A stretch of 64,000 bases of DNA from Glycomyces harbinensis (GTDB taxonomy: Bacteria > Actinomycetota > Actinomycetes > Mycobacteriales > Micromonosporaceae): NCBI RefSeq assembly GCF_900101745.1, contig NZ_FNAD01000016.1, positions 62,001-126,000 of the forward strand, read 5' to 3'. Numbering within the stretch: the stretch's first letter is position 1; every line of letters starts with the position of its first letter. The notes under the pieces were generated by a model, which saw only the letters and a program-made list of their open reading frames with translations, ran no database searches and had not been told where the DNA came from. A program made the position numbers and the translations under genes. Positions 1 to 8,674 of this stretch are shown piece by piece.

Positions 1-63
1 GCGCGCGGCGTAGGTGCTGCCGGTGGCCGACGGTTCGGCTTGCGGCTCAGGGGTTTCGGTCAT
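1..63 (-). CDS. N-terminus of an unidentified protein (runs off the left edge)
   Basis: An ATG at 61-63 (minus strand) opens a frame reading MTETPEPQAEPSATGSTYAA and continues off the window. Only 21 residues are visible, rich in Pro, Glu and Ala, so no family can be assigned. Its upstream region carries the same palindromic operator that precedes the symporter gene at 308-1825. I infer that the two genes belong to one regulon, perhaps for import and breakdown of one compound. The start is supported by the open frame and by the operator about 20 bp upstream. Confidence 0.6.
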   Translation of the reverse strand, partial: MTETPEPQAEPSATGSTYAAR

Positions 64-81
64 CGAGGCCTCCGCTCCGAA

Positions 82-107
82 TAATTTCTGTCGCTTGACA
101 GAAATTA
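82..107. promoter_or_regulatory. Perfect palindromic operator, site 1
   Basis: Two 11-base arms, TAATTTCTGTC (82-92) and GACAGAAATTA (97-107), are perfect reverse complements around the spacer GCTT. The AT-rich palindrome stands out from the GC-rich surroundings and lies just upstream of the gene leaving the left edge. Near copies occur upstream of the symporter gene. The binding regulator is unknown and is not visible in the window. Confidence 0.8.
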
Positions 108-307
108 GCCTTGAATGTGTTCGGCGGCGTGACTCCCGGGTTTCGGCTTGATTGCCGGAATCGCACGGCCCGGGCGGCACGAGCCGCGCCGGGAGGTCGA
201 CCCTTCCCGGTGCGGCCGTGCGCGTTCGCCCTCTGGGCACGAGCGCGGCTCCCGCATCCGTCGCGGGTGGGACGGACGCGGGAGCCGGGGTTTCGCAGCG
301 GCGCCCC

Positions 308-1825
308 TCAGGCCTCGGCGGGCACCGGGACCGGACCGGCGGCGGGCGACACCGGCGCTTTCGCGGCGCGGACCGTCTTGGCCGGGCGCAGCAGCGCCAC
401 GACGAGGTACGCGGAGGCCCCGGCGAGGAACGCGATGAACGTCGGCCAGCCGTCGAAGGCCGCGGTGATCACGTTGTTCTCGATGTACAGCAGGTCGTTC
501 GGCACACCGTAAGTCGTGGGAGTGAGGGCGAACAGCACCAGGCGGACCGTGAAGCCCACGGCGATCGACGCCGCGGCGGCGGCCGCGCCGCCGCGCTTCC
601 ACCACAGGCCCAGGGCGAACGGTACGACCAGGCCGGCGAGCATGAGGTCGAAGGCGAGGGTGAGCAGGATGCCCGTCTGCGGGACCCGCACCGCCACCAG
701 GATCGCCAGGCCCACGATCGGGAACATCGCGATGCGGCTGGCCCGCAGCAGCGGGTCCTTCCCGGCCCCGAAGATCTTCAGCTCGGGGAGCCTGCCGGCG
801 TCCGTCTCGCGGATGCCCGCGATGTTGCGCGCGGCCACCGCGCCGGTGCCGAGGATCGCGCCGTTCGCGGTCGAGCAGGAGGCGGCGACGATCGCGGCGA
901 GGACCATCATCGCGAGCCAGGCCGGGGCGTGGTCCTCCAGGAGCGTGAACAGCACGGCCGCACCGCCGTCGGGGCCGACGATGTCGACCGCCGAGAGGGC
1001 CACGTAAGTGAAGGGGATGCCGATGAGGAGGGTCCCGGCCGCGCCGAGGAAGCAGGCCCGGCGGGCGGTGTCCGGGCTCTTGGCCGAGAAGATCCGCTGC
1101 ATGAAGTCGATGGCGACGATGTCGCCGACGCCGAGCGCCACGAGCGTCGCCCAATTGACCGGGGCGCCCTGGGCCGGGTCGGTGAGCTGCCCGAGGTCGA
1201 AGGCGCCCATGCCCTCGGGGACGGTGATGCCGTGCGTCAGCGCCACCCAGGTGAACAGGCAGGCGGTGCCCGCGATGGTGATGACCATCTGGGCGGCGGC
1301 CGTGTACGAGTCGGAGAACATGCCGCCGGCGACGGTGTAGGTCATGACCACCGCGACGATGAGGAGCACCCCGAGGGTGTAGTCGATACCGAGGAAGTGC
1401 TCGAACAGGAAGCCTCCGGCGACGAGGTTCCCGGCGAGCAGGAGCACGTACGCGCCGATCATGGCGATCGAGGCGGCGAGCTCGATCGTGCGGCCGTACC
1501 GGCGGGCGTACCAGTCCGGGAGCGTCAGCAGCTTCGCGGCGTTCATGCGGCGGGCGAAGAACAGGCCGGTGAGCAGCAAACACAGGGCCAGGCCGATGGG
1601 CAGGCTCGCGCCCGCCCAGAATCCGAACCCGTAGGCGAGGTCGGTGTTGCCGAGGGTGGCGTTGGAGTCGACGGCCTGGGCCATGAGCCCGGCGGCGACG
1701 AGCGGGATGCCGAGGGTGCGGCCCGCGACCAGGTAGCGGGCCGAGTCGCCCTCCACCTTTCGCGAGACCAGGAGGCCGATGACCAGCACGACGACGATTG
1801 AGAGCCCTACACCGAGGAGTATCAT
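308..1825 (-). CDS. Sodium:solute symporter (SSS family) permease
   Basis: This 505-residue, strongly hydrophobic protein has about 13 predicted membrane segments and no cleavable signal. The family signature region AGGMFSDSYTAAAQ lies at about residues 166-179. Early helices carry the small-residue and Asn pattern of the Na-binding core (SNATLGNTDLAYGFGFW, about 54-70). It should couple sodium entry to uptake of an organic solute; the substrate cannot be told from sequence. GGAAGG lies a few bases upstream of the ATG. Two operator copies upstream, shared with the gene at the left edge, suggest substrate-induced control. Confidence 0.9.
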   Translation of the reverse strand: MILLGVGLSIVVVLVIGLLVSRKVEGDSARYLVAGRTLGIPLVAAGLMAQAVDSNATLGNTDLAYGFGFWAGASLPIGLALCLLLTGLFFARRMNAAKLLTLPDWYARRYGRTIELAASIAMIGAYVLLLAGNLVAGGFLFEHFLGIDYTLGVLLIVAVVMTYTVAGGMFSDSYTAAAQMVITIAGTACLFTWVALTHGITVPEGMGAFDLGQLTDPAQGAPVNWATLVALGVGDIVAIDFMQRIFSAKSPDTARRACFLGAAGTLLIGIPFTYVALSAVDIVGPDGGAAVLFTLLEDHAPAWLAMMVLAAIVAASCSTANGAILGTGAVAARNIAGIRETDAGRLPELKIFGAGKDPLLRASRIAMFPIVGLAILVAVRVPQTGILLTLAFDLMLAGLVVPFALGLWWKRGGAAAAAASIAVGFTVRLVLFALTPTTYGVPNDLLYIENNVITAAFDGWPTFIAFLAGASAYLVVALLRPAKTVRAAKAPVSPAAGPVPVPAEA

Positions 1826-1843
1826 CGGGCACCTTCCGAGGGT

Positions 1844-1869
1844 TGATTTCTATCGAATGACAGAAATTA
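1844..1869. promoter_or_regulatory. Palindromic operator, site 2 (symporter promoter)
   Basis: Arms TGATTTCTATC (1844-1854) and GACAGAAATTA (1859-1869) with a 4-base spacer match site 1 except for two bases in the left arm. The site lies 19 bp upstream of the symporter start codon, where a repressor would block transcription. Confidence 0.7.
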
Positions 1870-1879
1870 ATCGCCTCGG

Positions 1880-1903
1880 GATTTCGATCGACCGACAGAA
1901 TCT
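1880..1903. promoter_or_regulatory. Degenerate third operator copy
   Basis: GATTTCGATC (1880-1889), spacer GACC, then GACAGAATCT (1894-1903) keeps the right arm of sites 1 and 2 and a degenerate left arm with the same 4-base spacer. Its centre is about 35 bp from that of site 2, which would allow cooperative binding of two dimers. Confidence 0.45.
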
Positions 1904-2188
1904 ATTTCACCGGTATGAACACCTCCGCACAACGGCAACGCCCCCGCGAGCCATCCCCACGGGCAGGCCCGGGTCCGGCCGCCACCGGCCGCTGCCGGCA
2001 GACCATCCCTAACCCCCACCCACCCGGGGAAAGGTAGCCGCAACCTTCCCGCGCGGGTGCGACAAGAACCCGGCCCGCGGCGGCGGCTTCACCCGAACGA
2101 GTGGTCGGGCCGGTGCCCGCCGACCGGTCCGGACCGTCCGATGCGCGCACTACACTGGGGCGCGCACCCAGGACAGGAAGGCGGACCG
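1904..2188. other. Intergenic region with G-rich tract and hairpin
   Basis: No gene is supported here. The minus strand of 2007-2025 reads as four G-runs separated by 1-3 bases, a strong quadruplex pattern. At 2026-2052, GGGGAAAGGT and ACCTTCCC can pair as a short hairpin. TACACT at 2151-2156 is the likely -10 box of the TetR gene, giving a leader of about 26 bases. Confidence 0.5.
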
Positions 2189-2962
2189 ATGCCCACCGCA
2201 GCAACGGAGCCCACAGCGGACCGACCCAAGCGGCGGGTGGGCCGCCCCCGGATCGCCCCGGAACCGGGCCCCTCCGCCGACGCGGCACCCCGCGACCAGC
2301 TCCTCGCCGCCGCCGCCGAACTGTTCACCGTCCAGGGCTACACCGCCACCTCCACCCGCGCCATCGCCGCCAGGGCCGGGATGCGCCAGGCCAGCATGTA
2401 CTACCACTTCGCGTCCAAGGAAGCGCTGCTCAGCAGCCTCCTGGAGGCCACCGTGGCCCCCTCGCTCGAATTCGCCGAATGGGCGCTCGCCGAACGCGGC
2501 GCGGCCGCAGAGGCCCGACTGTGGGCGCTGGCGCGCATCGACGCCGCCCAGCTCGCCGGGGCCCGCCACAACCTCGGCGCGCTGTACCTGCTGCCCGAGC
2601 TCCGCCAGGAGGCGTTCGCGCCGTTCCGGGGCATGCGCGAGCGCCTGCGCGAGTCCTACCGGGACCTGCTCGGCGAGACCGCCGCGTCCCTCGACTACGC
2701 GCCCGGCGAACTCGCCCAGCGCGCGCACCTCGTGTTCGGCCTGGTCGAAGGCGTGATCCTGGCCCGGTTGGACAACCGCCTCGACAACGGCCCGCTTGCG
2801 GACCCGGTCTCGTACTCCGCCGGGATCGCCGACGGGGCGCTGCGCCTGGCCGGGAGCGACCGCCTCGACGCGGCCCGCGAGCAGGGCCGGCGCCTGTGCG
2901 CCGAATGGATCGGCCGGTCCGAGCACCTGCCGAGCGCCGCGCGGGCCGGAGACCGCGCGTGA
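2189..2962 (+). CDS. TetR/AcrR family transcriptional regulator
   Basis: This 257-residue protein has an N-terminal TetR helix-turn-helix at about residues 36-82, including [20 protein letters not shown] and the typical [11 protein letters not shown] stretch. It is preceded by a basic linker with an AT-hook-like KRRVGRPR. The C-terminal part is an all-helical ligand domain. ATG 2189 was chosen because AGGAAGG (2175-2181) sits correctly before it; upstream in-frame codons look non-coding. Its last codon overlaps the GTG of the gmd gene (GTGA), so the two are translationally coupled. It may regulate that gene, which is an unusual pairing. Confidence 0.88.
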   Translation: MPTAATEPTADRPKRRVGRPRIAPEPGPSADAAPRDQLLAAAAELFTVQGYTATSTRAIAARAGMRQASMYYHFASKEALLSSLLEATVAPSLEFAEWALAERGAAAEARLWALARIDAAQLAGARHNLGALYLLPELRQEAFAPFRGMRERLRESYRDLLGETAASLDYAPGELAQRAHLVFGLVEGVILARLDNRLDNGPLADPVSYSAGIADGALRLAGSDRLDAAREQGRRLCAEWIGRSEHLPSAARAGDRA

Positions 2963-3945
2963 AGACCGCTTTGATCACCGGCATCAGCGGCCAGGACGGC
3001 TCGTATCTCACCGAGCTGTTGCTCGCCAAAGGCTATGTGGTGCACGGGATCGTGCGCCGTTCTTCGATGATCGGCAACACCTCGCGGCTCGACGCGGTCT
3101 ACCAGGACCCGCACGACTCGGGGCGCCGGCTGTTCCTCCACCACGGCGATGTCACCGACGCCGGCCTGCTGGTGAACCTGATCCGCGACATCCGGCCCGA
3201 CGAGGTCTACAACCTCGCCGCGCAGAGCCATGTGCGCGTCAGCTTCGACCTGCCCGACTACACCGCGAACGTCACCGCGCTCGGCGCGATCCGGCTCCTG
3301 GAGGCGGTGCGCGCCAGCGGGATCGACACCCGGATCTACCAGGCGTCCACTTCGGAGATGTTCGGTACGGCCGCGCCGCCGCAGCACGAGACCACGGTGT
3401 TCCACCCGCGCAGCCCGTACGGGGTCTCGAAGCTGTTCGCGCACTGGGCGACGGTGAACTACCGCGAGTCGTACGGCATGTTCGCCGTCAACGGGATCGC
3501 GTTCAACCACGAGAGCCCGCGCCGGGGAGAGACCTTCGTGACGCGCAAGATCACCCGGGCCGTGGCCCGGATCGCGGCGGGCCTGGAGAAGCGGGTCTAC
3601 CTGGGGAATCTCGACGCCGTCCGCGACTGGGGCTACGCGCCCGAGTACGCCGAGGCCATGTGGCTCATGCTCCAGCACGGCGAGCCGGTCGACTACGTGA
3701 TCGCGACCGGCCGGGCCGCCACGGTGCGTGACTTCGCCGATGCCGCCTTCTCGCACGCCGGGCTCGACTGGCGCGACCATGTCGAGCACGACGACCGCTA
3801 CGAGCGCCCGGCCGAGGTGCCGGAGCTGGTCGGCGACCCCGCGAAGATCGAGCGTGAGATCGGCTGGAAGGCGCGCGTGTACTGGGACGAGCTCGCCCGC
3901 ATCATGGTCGACGCCGACCGTAATGCGCTGCGAAGCGGCACGTAA
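2959..3945 (+). CDS. gmd: GDP-mannose 4,6-dehydratase
   Basis: This enzyme converts GDP-mannose to GDP-4-keto-6-deoxymannose, the precursor of GDP-fucose, GDP-rhamnose and related deoxyhexoses for glycans. The 328-residue protein has the NADP-binding GxxGQDGSYL motif (8-17) and the extended-SDR catalytic set T131, E133, Y154 and K158 (ASTSEMFG and SPYGVSKL). It also has the family-specific [15 protein letters not shown] segment. Translation starts at GTG 2959, overlapping the TetR stop codon. No second-step epimerase or reductase lies nearby, so the final sugar is unknown. Confidence 0.93.
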   Translation: MKTALITGISGQDGSYLTELLLAKGYVVHGIVRRSSMIGNTSRLDAVYQDPHDSGRRLFLHHGDVTDAGLLVNLIRDIRPDEVYNLAAQSHVRVSFDLPDYTANVTALGAIRLLEAVRASGIDTRIYQASTSEMFGTAAPPQHETTVFHPRSPYGVSKLFAHWATVNYRESYGMFAVNGIAFNHESPRRGETFVTRKITRAVARIAAGLEKRVYLGNLDAVRDWGYAPEYAEAMWLMLQHGEPVDYVIATGRAATVRDFADAAFSHAGLDWRDHVEHDDRYERPAEVPELVGDPAKIEREIGWKARVYWDELARIMVDADRNALRSGT

Positions 3946-4062
3946 ACGACCTCGAACACCGAATTCCGCGTCGCACCCAGGGGATAGTTTTGAGATTAGG
4001 GGTCCCCCGAAGGGTTACGAATCGAACATCGCATTCCGGGCCTTCGCGCCGGTCGCCGTGGA

Positions 4063-4068
4063 TACCAT
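4063..4068 (+). promoter_or_regulatory. -10 box of leaderless promoter (aldo/keto reductase 1)
   Basis: TACCAT (4063-4068) ends 7 bases before ATG 4076 and there is no purine-rich ribosome site. This is the TANNNT-N6/7-ATG layout of actinobacterial leaderless transcripts. Confidence 0.55.
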
Positions 4069-4075
4069 CGCGGGC

Positions 4076-4912
4076 ATGACTGATCTCAGCGCACCGGTCC
4101 GGCTCAACGACGGCGTGTCCATGCCCCGCATCGGCTACGGCACCTACAAGGTCGGCGACGATGAGGCCCAGGAGGCGGTCGAGGCCGCCCTGGCCGCCGG
4201 GTACCGCCTGGTCGACACCGCCGAGATGTACGGCAACGAGGTCGGCGTCGGCCGCGCGATCGCCGGTTCCGGCGTCCCGCGCGAGGAGGTCTTCCTCACC
4301 ACGAAGGTCTGGAACGACCACCACGGCGCCGACGCGGCCCGCGCCGCGCTCGAGGCCTCGCTGGAGCGCCTGGGCACCGACTACCTCGACCTGTACCTGA
4401 TCCACTGGCCCTCCCCCAAGCAGGGCCTCTACGCCGAGACGTTCCAGGCCCTGCTCAAGGCCAGGGACGAGGGCCTCATCCGCTCCGCGGGCGTCTCGAA
4501 CTTCCTGCCTGAGCACCTCGAGCGCCTCCACGAGGCCACCGGGGAATGGCCCTCGGTGAACCAGGTCGAACTGCACCCGTACTTCAACCAGCCCGAGCTG
4601 CGCGCCTGGCAGGCCGAGCGCGGCATCGCGACCGAGTCCTGGGGCCCGCTGGGCCAGCGCACCGGTTCGGTCCTGGCCGAGCCCGCCGTGACCGCGGCGG
4701 CCGAGGCCCACGGCAAGAGCCCGGGCCAGGTGGTCATCCGCTGGCACCTTCAGAACGGATGCATCGTGATCCCCAAGTCCTCCAAGGCGTCCCGCATCGC
4801 CGAGAACTTCGACGTGTTCGGTTTCGCCTTGTCCGAGGCCGAGATGGAGGCGATCGACGACCTGGAGTCCGGTCAGCGCCAGGGCATCGACCCGGGTAGC
4901 AACGAGCGTTGA
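4076..4912 (+). CDS. Aldo/keto reductase 1
   Basis: This 278-residue NADPH-dependent carbonyl reductase of the AKR superfamily resembles the 2,5-diketo-gluconate reductase branch. The catalytic tetrad is visible as D47, Y52, K77 and H110 (VDTAEMYGNE, TTKVW, LIHWP). The cofactor end carries IPKSSKASRIAENFDVF. The start at 4076 gives the usual N-terminus and follows a -10 box directly. A strong hairpin terminator follows. The next gene is a close paralogue in the same direction, so this is a tandem duplication with separate promoters. The substrate is unknown. Confidence 0.92.
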   Translation: MTDLSAPVRLNDGVSMPRIGYGTYKVGDDEAQEAVEAALAAGYRLVDTAEMYGNEVGVGRAIAGSGVPREEVFLTTKVWNDHHGADAARAALEASLERLGTDYLDLYLIHWPSPKQGLYAETFQALLKARDEGLIRSAGVSNFLPEHLERLHEATGEWPSVNQVELHPYFNQPELRAWQAERGIATESWGPLGQRTGSVLAEPAVTAAAEAHGKSPGQVVIRWHLQNGCIVIPKSSKASRIAENFDVFGFALSEAEMEAIDDLESGQRQGIDPGSNER

Positions 4913-4916
4913 GAGA

Positions 4917-4954
4917 CGCGGGCGGGCCGGGGCATTCGCCCCGGCCCGCCCGCG
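4917..4954 (+). terminator. Rho-independent-type hairpin
   Basis: Perfect 17-bp arms (4917-4933 and 4938-4954) around loop ATTC lie directly after the stop codon of aldo/keto reductase 1. There is no clear T tract, as is common in actinomycetes. Confidence 0.8.
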
Positions 4955-5023
4955 TGTGCGCTCAGTCGTAGCGTTCAGCCGAGCGCCACGCCCGCGGCGC
5001 TGGGCAATCGCCTTCCGACTGAG

Positions 5024-5029
5024 TAGGCT
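5024..5029 (+). promoter_or_regulatory. -10 box of leaderless promoter (aldo/keto reductase 2)
   Basis: TAGGCT (5024-5029) lies 7 bases before ATG 5037 and no ribosome-binding site is visible. The layout is the same as for the upstream paralogue. Confidence 0.55.
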
Positions 5030-5036
5030 CGCGCGC

Positions 5037-5864
5037 ATGAGCGAACTGAGCACGTCAATCACCCTCTCCGGCGGCGCGGTGATCCCCCGCTACGGCTACG
5101 GCACCTTCCGCATCGACGACGCCGAGGTCGCCGCCGCCGTCACCGCCGCGCTCGACACGGGCTACCGGCTCATCGACACCGCGGTCGGCTACCAGAACGA
5201 GGTCGGCGTCGGCCGGGCCATCGGCGCCGCGGGCCTCGGGCGCGAGGAGATCTTCCTGACCAGCAAGGTCTGGGACCACGGCTACGACGAGGTCCGCCGC
5301 AACCTCGACGAGTCCCTGGAGCGCCTGGGCACCGACTACCTGGACCTGTACCTGCTGCACTGGCCGCGCCCCGACGTGGACAAGTACGTCGAGTCCTGGC
5401 GGGCCCTGGTCGACGCCCGCTCCGAGGGCCTCATCCGCTCGGCCGGCGTCTCGAACTTCACGATCGAGCACCTCGCCCGCGTCGAGGCCGAGACCGGTGC
5501 CGCGCCCGAGGTCAACCAGGTCGAGCTGCACCCGTACTTCAGCCAGCCCGAGCTGCGGGCCTACCACGAGGAGCACGGCGTCGTCACCGAGTCGTGGGGC
5601 CCGCTGGGATTGCGCGCCGAGGGCCTCTTCGAGGAGCCCGCGGTGCAGGCGGTCGCCAAGGCCCAGGGGCGCACCCCCGCTCAGGTGGTGCTCCGCTGGA
5701 ACCTCCAGCGCGGCAACGTGGTCATCCCCAAGTCGGTGACGCCCGCGCGCATCGCCGAGAACTGGGAGGTGCTCGACTTCGCGCTGACCGACGACGAGCT
5801 CGCGTCGATCGACGCCCTCGACACCGGCGTCCGCCAGGGCGGCGACCCGCTCACCGTCCACTGA
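5037..5864 (+). CDS. Aldo/keto reductase 2
   Basis: This 275-residue paralogue of the preceding gene keeps the tetrad D47, Y52, K77 and H108 (LIDTAVGYQNE, TSKVW, LLHWP) and the cofactor segment IPKSVTPARIAENWEV. Shared long blocks such as NQVELHPYF and TESWGPLG show duplication, but the substrate loops differ, implying different carbonyl substrates. ATG 5037 was preferred over upstream codons because it matches its paralogue's start and follows a -10 box. A hairpin terminator follows. Confidence 0.92.
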   Translation: MSELSTSITLSGGAVIPRYGYGTFRIDDAEVAAAVTAALDTGYRLIDTAVGYQNEVGVGRAIGAAGLGREEIFLTSKVWDHGYDEVRRNLDESLERLGTDYLDLYLLHWPRPDVDKYVESWRALVDARSEGLIRSAGVSNFTIEHLARVEAETGAAPEVNQVELHPYFSQPELRAYHEEHGVVTESWGPLGLRAEGLFEEPAVQAVAKAQGRTPAQVVLRWNLQRGNVVIPKSVTPARIAENWEVLDFALTDDELASIDALDTGVRQGGDPLTVH

Positions 5865-5875
5865 GTTGACGAAAA

Positions 5876-5905
5876 GGCCCGCCGGCGCGCTCGCGTCGGC
5901 GGGCC
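5876..5905 (+). terminator. Hairpin terminator after aldo/keto reductase 2
   Basis: GGCCCGCCGGCG (5876-5887) pairs with CGTCGGCGGGCC (5894-5905) with one G-T wobble, 11 bases after the stop codon. It lies between convergent genes and may act on both strands. Confidence 0.7.
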
Positions 5906-5922
5906 CCGCATCGCGGTGCGGC

Positions 5923-6927
5923 TCAGAATTCGGCGACCCATGCGAAGTGCGGCAGGTCCCCGGCGAACGCGAGCGTGCCGGACTCATCGTTCTCGACCTC
6001 GCCGTACGGCGTGAAGTCCACGGTGATCTCATCGGCGTCCGCGGGCACGGCGAACACGATCGCGAAGTGGTCCCAGCCCCCCTCCAGCTCGGTCGCGGTC
6101 CAGGAGAGGGGGGTGTTCCGGTCGACCGTGACCGCCCGTTCCCGGTCGAGCTCCCAGGTGGAGGATTCCAGCTCGGAGCACCACTTGAACCGGACCTCCA
6201 GGAACACGGTGCCCTCGGCCGCCCAGCCCAGGTCCTCGCGCCAGACGGACCGGTGCGCCGTTCCCGAACCGTCCGCGCATCTGACGTAGCCTGATGCCCG
6301 ACTGTTATAGACGTCGATCTCCCCGGTGTTGTAGCCGCCGATCGCTACCTCGCTGAGTCGCAGGCCGTTGTAATACGACCCGATCGGCTCGACCTGCGCC
6401 CCGGTGCGCAGGTCGAGCCCTTGGGCGCGTCCGGAGTCGTCCACCCACAGGACCGCGTCTTCGCCGACGGGGACGCTCAGGACGAAGGATCGGCCCTCCG
6501 CCGGAATGCCGTTCAGGTCGATGCGTTCGCCGCCGGCTTGGATCCACGCGGTGACCGCCATGGCGTCGGCCTCGAGTTCGGGCTCGTACTCGGCCATGCT
6601 CGCGACCTGCGCGATGAGAAATTCGCTGCCGTCTTCAACGGGCACCACGTGCTCCAGATCGGATCCGGCGGCAGCCAGGTCCAGCGGGACCGCATCGCCG
6701 CGGAAGAGGCATCCGAGCGAGAGGGAGAAGTGGGGTCCGCGTAGGTCCGCGGGCGAGTCGAGGACATACGCGTCGTCGCCTTCGTCGCACCAGGGGTCGT
6801 GTTCGACGCCGGTGATCAATGCGAAGGGGGCGGTGCGGGCGAAGGAGTCGGTATCGGCGCCGCCCGCGGCGCCGAGGGCGACGGCGACCAGAACGGGGAC
6901 TGCGGCGAAGGAGGCGATGCGGGGCAT
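5923..6927 (-). CDS. Secreted protein of unknown function
   Basis: The 334-residue product begins MPRIASFAAVPVLVAVALGA and has a signal-peptide-like hydrophobic stretch followed by AAGGADT. The rest is an acidic, soluble, beta-rich protein with few cysteines (HDPWCDE, LGCLF, YVRCAD, FKWCSEL). No family was recognised. Start ATG 6927 follows AAGGAC and gives a proper signal sequence, whereas the upstream in-frame stretch is low-complexity and non-coding. It is transcribed away from the hydrolase gene and converges on aldo/keto reductase 2. Confidence 0.7.
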   Translation of the reverse strand: MPRIASFAAVPVLVAVALGAAGGADTDSFARTAPFALITGVEHDPWCDEGDDAYVLDSPADLRGPHFSLSLGCLFRGDAVPLDLAAAGSDLEHVVPVEDGSEFLIAQVASMAEYEPELEADAMAVTAWIQAGGERIDLNGIPAEGRSFVLSVPVGEDAVLWVDDSGRAQGLDLRTGAQVEPIGSYYNGLRLSEVAIGGYNTGEIDVYNSRASGYVRCADGSGTAHRSVWREDLGWAAEGTVFLEVRFKWCSELESSTWELDRERAVTVDRNTPLSWTATELEGGWDHFAIVFAVPADADEITVDFTPYGEVENDESGTLAFAGDLPHFAWVAEF

Positions 6928-7323
6928 GAGAGGTCCTTGTAGAGCACGCCTGGTGTCGGCGCCGGTCGGCGCCGCCGCAAGGCGAGGGGCGGGGTGGGTT
7001 GGAAGACCGGTTCGCGGTCGGTGGGCGCGGGGGCGTCGACGAAGGCAGGGCGTCGCCGAGGTTCTCGAGGTGGCCGACGGGGGCTGAGGATGAGCGTGGC
7101 ACCGGAGGTCTGCCCGGGGATTGTGGACACGGCAGTGTATCGCGAACGGTGCCCTTGGCACCGGTCGACACCGGTGAGGCGACCCGTCCACCCTCGATTG
7201 TGGAACGGATCGTGAGAGCCGCGCCGCCGACGGGCTCTCCAGATGCGCTGCGGGCCTGAAGACCGGACGCTCGACCTGCCGGTGCCTTCGGCGCTCCTTC
7301 TCGGAGGGGGGCAGAATCGGTTC
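6928..7323. other. Divergent intergenic region with an inverted repeat
   Basis: No gene is supported in these 396 bases. CACCGGT (7159-7165) and ACCGGTG (7170-7176) form a perfect inverted repeat around CGAC, a possible operator. CAGAAT at 7312-7317 is a likely -10 box for the hydrolase, 6 bases before its GTG. Confidence 0.45.
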
Positions 7324-8028
7324 GTGGACGATCTGCTGCTCGTGCTGGTGCACAGCCCGCTGACCGGCGCACAGGCCTGGAGGCCCGCCGCCGTAGCGCT
7401 TCGCTCGATGGGGCGCCGGGTCGCGGTGCCCGACTTCGAGGCCGTGTTCGAGCGGGACGGGCCCTACCATCAGGCCGTCGCGTCGGCCGTTGCCGACCAG
7501 ATCGACGCACACCCCGGGATGCGGGTCGTCCTGGTGGCGCACAGCGGGGCCGGGGCGCTGCTGCCCGCGATCACGGCGTCGGTCGGGTCCGCGATCGGCG
7601 CCGTCTTCGTCGATGCGCTGCTCCCCCACCCGAGTCGGACCTGGTTCGACACCGTTCCGCGGGAGCTGCGCGACCGCCTCGCCTCGCTGGCCGAAGGCGA
7701 CCGCCTGCCGAAGTGGAGCGACTGGTTTCCGCCCGCGGCCGTCGCGGCGCTGCTGCCGGAGGCTGCGCAACGCGAGGCGTTCATCGCGGCGCTGCCGCGC
7801 ATGCCGCTGTCCTATTTCGCGGAGACCGCGCCCGACCCGCAGGCCTGGCCGCCGCGGTGGTGCGCGTACGTCCGGTGCAGCGAGGCCTACGACGCCGAGG
7901 CCGCGGAGGCGGCCCGGGCGGGTTGGCCGGTGCGCCGCGTCGAGGGCGACCACTTGTCGCTCCTGACCCGTCCCGAGGAGACGGCGCGGGTCATCGACGC
8001 GATCGTCGCGGCTTCCGAGCGGCGCTGA
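7324..8028 (+). CDS. Alpha/beta hydrolase
   Basis: This 234-residue alpha/beta hydrolase fold protein has the nucleophile elbow VAHSGAGA (S74). An acidic residue follows in VFVDALLP, and a C-terminal His in GDHLSLL completes the likely triad. Start GTG 7324 is preferred because CAGAAT lies 6 bases upstream and the fold starts immediately; an upstream ATG at 7243 would add 27 unlikely residues. GGAGGGGG at 7303-7310 is too distant for a normal ribosome site. The gene ends 7 bp from the convergent response-regulator gene. The substrate is unknown. Confidence 0.78.
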   Translation: MDDLLLVLVHSPLTGAQAWRPAAVALRSMGRRVAVPDFEAVFERDGPYHQAVASAVADQIDAHPGMRVVLVAHSGAGALLPAITASVGSAIGAVFVDALLPHPSRTWFDTVPRELRDRLASLAEGDRLPKWSDWFPPAAVAALLPEAAQREAFIAALPRMPLSYFAETAPDPQAWPPRWCAYVRCSEAYDAEAAEAARAGWPVRRVEGDHLSLLTRPEETARVIDAIVAASERR

Positions 8029-8035
8029 TCCCGGC

Positions 8036-8674
8036 TCAGCCGATGCCGTGGCGGACCGCCCACAGCGCCGCCTGGGTGCGGTCGGCGGCGCCGATGCGGC
8101 GCAGGAGGTTCGTGACGTGGGTCTTCACGGTCTTCTCCGAGACGCCGAGCGCCCTGGCGATCTGGCGGTTGGTCTGGCCTTTCGCGATGAGGCCGAGGAC
8201 TTGGCTCTCGCGCGGGGTCAGTGACGGCGCGGTCGGGGCGGTGGAGCCGCTCATCAAGCCGCGCATGGCGATCGGTGAAAGGAGCAGCTGTCCGGCGTGG
8301 ACGGTTCGGATCGCGCTGGCCAGCGCGTCCGGGTCGATGTCCTTGTACACGAACCCGGCGGCCCCGGCGCTGATGGCGGCCGGGACGCGTTCGGCGTCGG
8401 TGGCGGAGGTGAGGACGAGGACGGCCGGTCCGTCGCCGTCGCCTTCTTCGGCGCCGCGGAGGCGGTCGAGGACGCCTTGGCCGTCGAGGCCGGGCATCTT
8501 CAGGTCGAGGAGGACCACGTCGGGCCGGGTCTCGACGATGGCCTTCAGGGCCTCCTCGCCGTCGCAGGCCTCGCCGACGACCACGAAGTCGGGTTCGAGT
8601 TCAAGGTAGCCGCGCAGGCCGCGGCGGACCACGGGGTGGTCGTCGACGAGCAGCAGGCGAACGGGGTCAGCCAC
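8036..8674 (-). CDS. LuxR/NarL-type response regulator
   Basis: This 212-residue regulator has a receiver domain with D11/D12 and phospho-acceptor D57 (VVLLDLKMPG), the conserved Thr/Ser in VLVLTSATD and Lys in FVYKD. A C-terminal LuxR HTH (LTPRESQVLGLIAKGQTNRQ onward) follows. GTG 8674 is favoured over a longer start because GAGGAGG lies just upstream and the added N-terminus would be a Pro/Ala/Thr low-complexity run. The gene overlaps the kinase stop by 8 bp, so the two are co-translated partners. Confidence 0.92.
   Translation of the reverse strand: MADPVRLLLVDDHPVVRRGLRGYLELEPDFVVVGEACDGEEALKAIVETRPDVVLLDLKMPGLDGQGVLDRLRGAEEGDGDGPAVLVLTSATDAERVPAAISAGAAGFVYKDIDPDALASAIRTVHAGQLLLSPIAMRGLMSGSTAPTAPSLTPRESQVLGLIAKGQTNRQIARALGVSEKTVKTHVTNLLRRIGAADRTQAALWAVRHGIG

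Noticed and set aside
105..1832. Frames opposite or overlapping the sodium:solute symporter
   Set aside because: The symporter frame has full family motifs and a ribosome site. The others are Arg/Ala/Pro-rich shadows.
5923..7953. Extension of the secreted-protein frame to 676 codons
   Set aside because: The added N-terminus is low-complexity, overlaps the hydrolase gene on the other strand and lacks a ribosome site. The ATG at 6927 gives a signal peptide.
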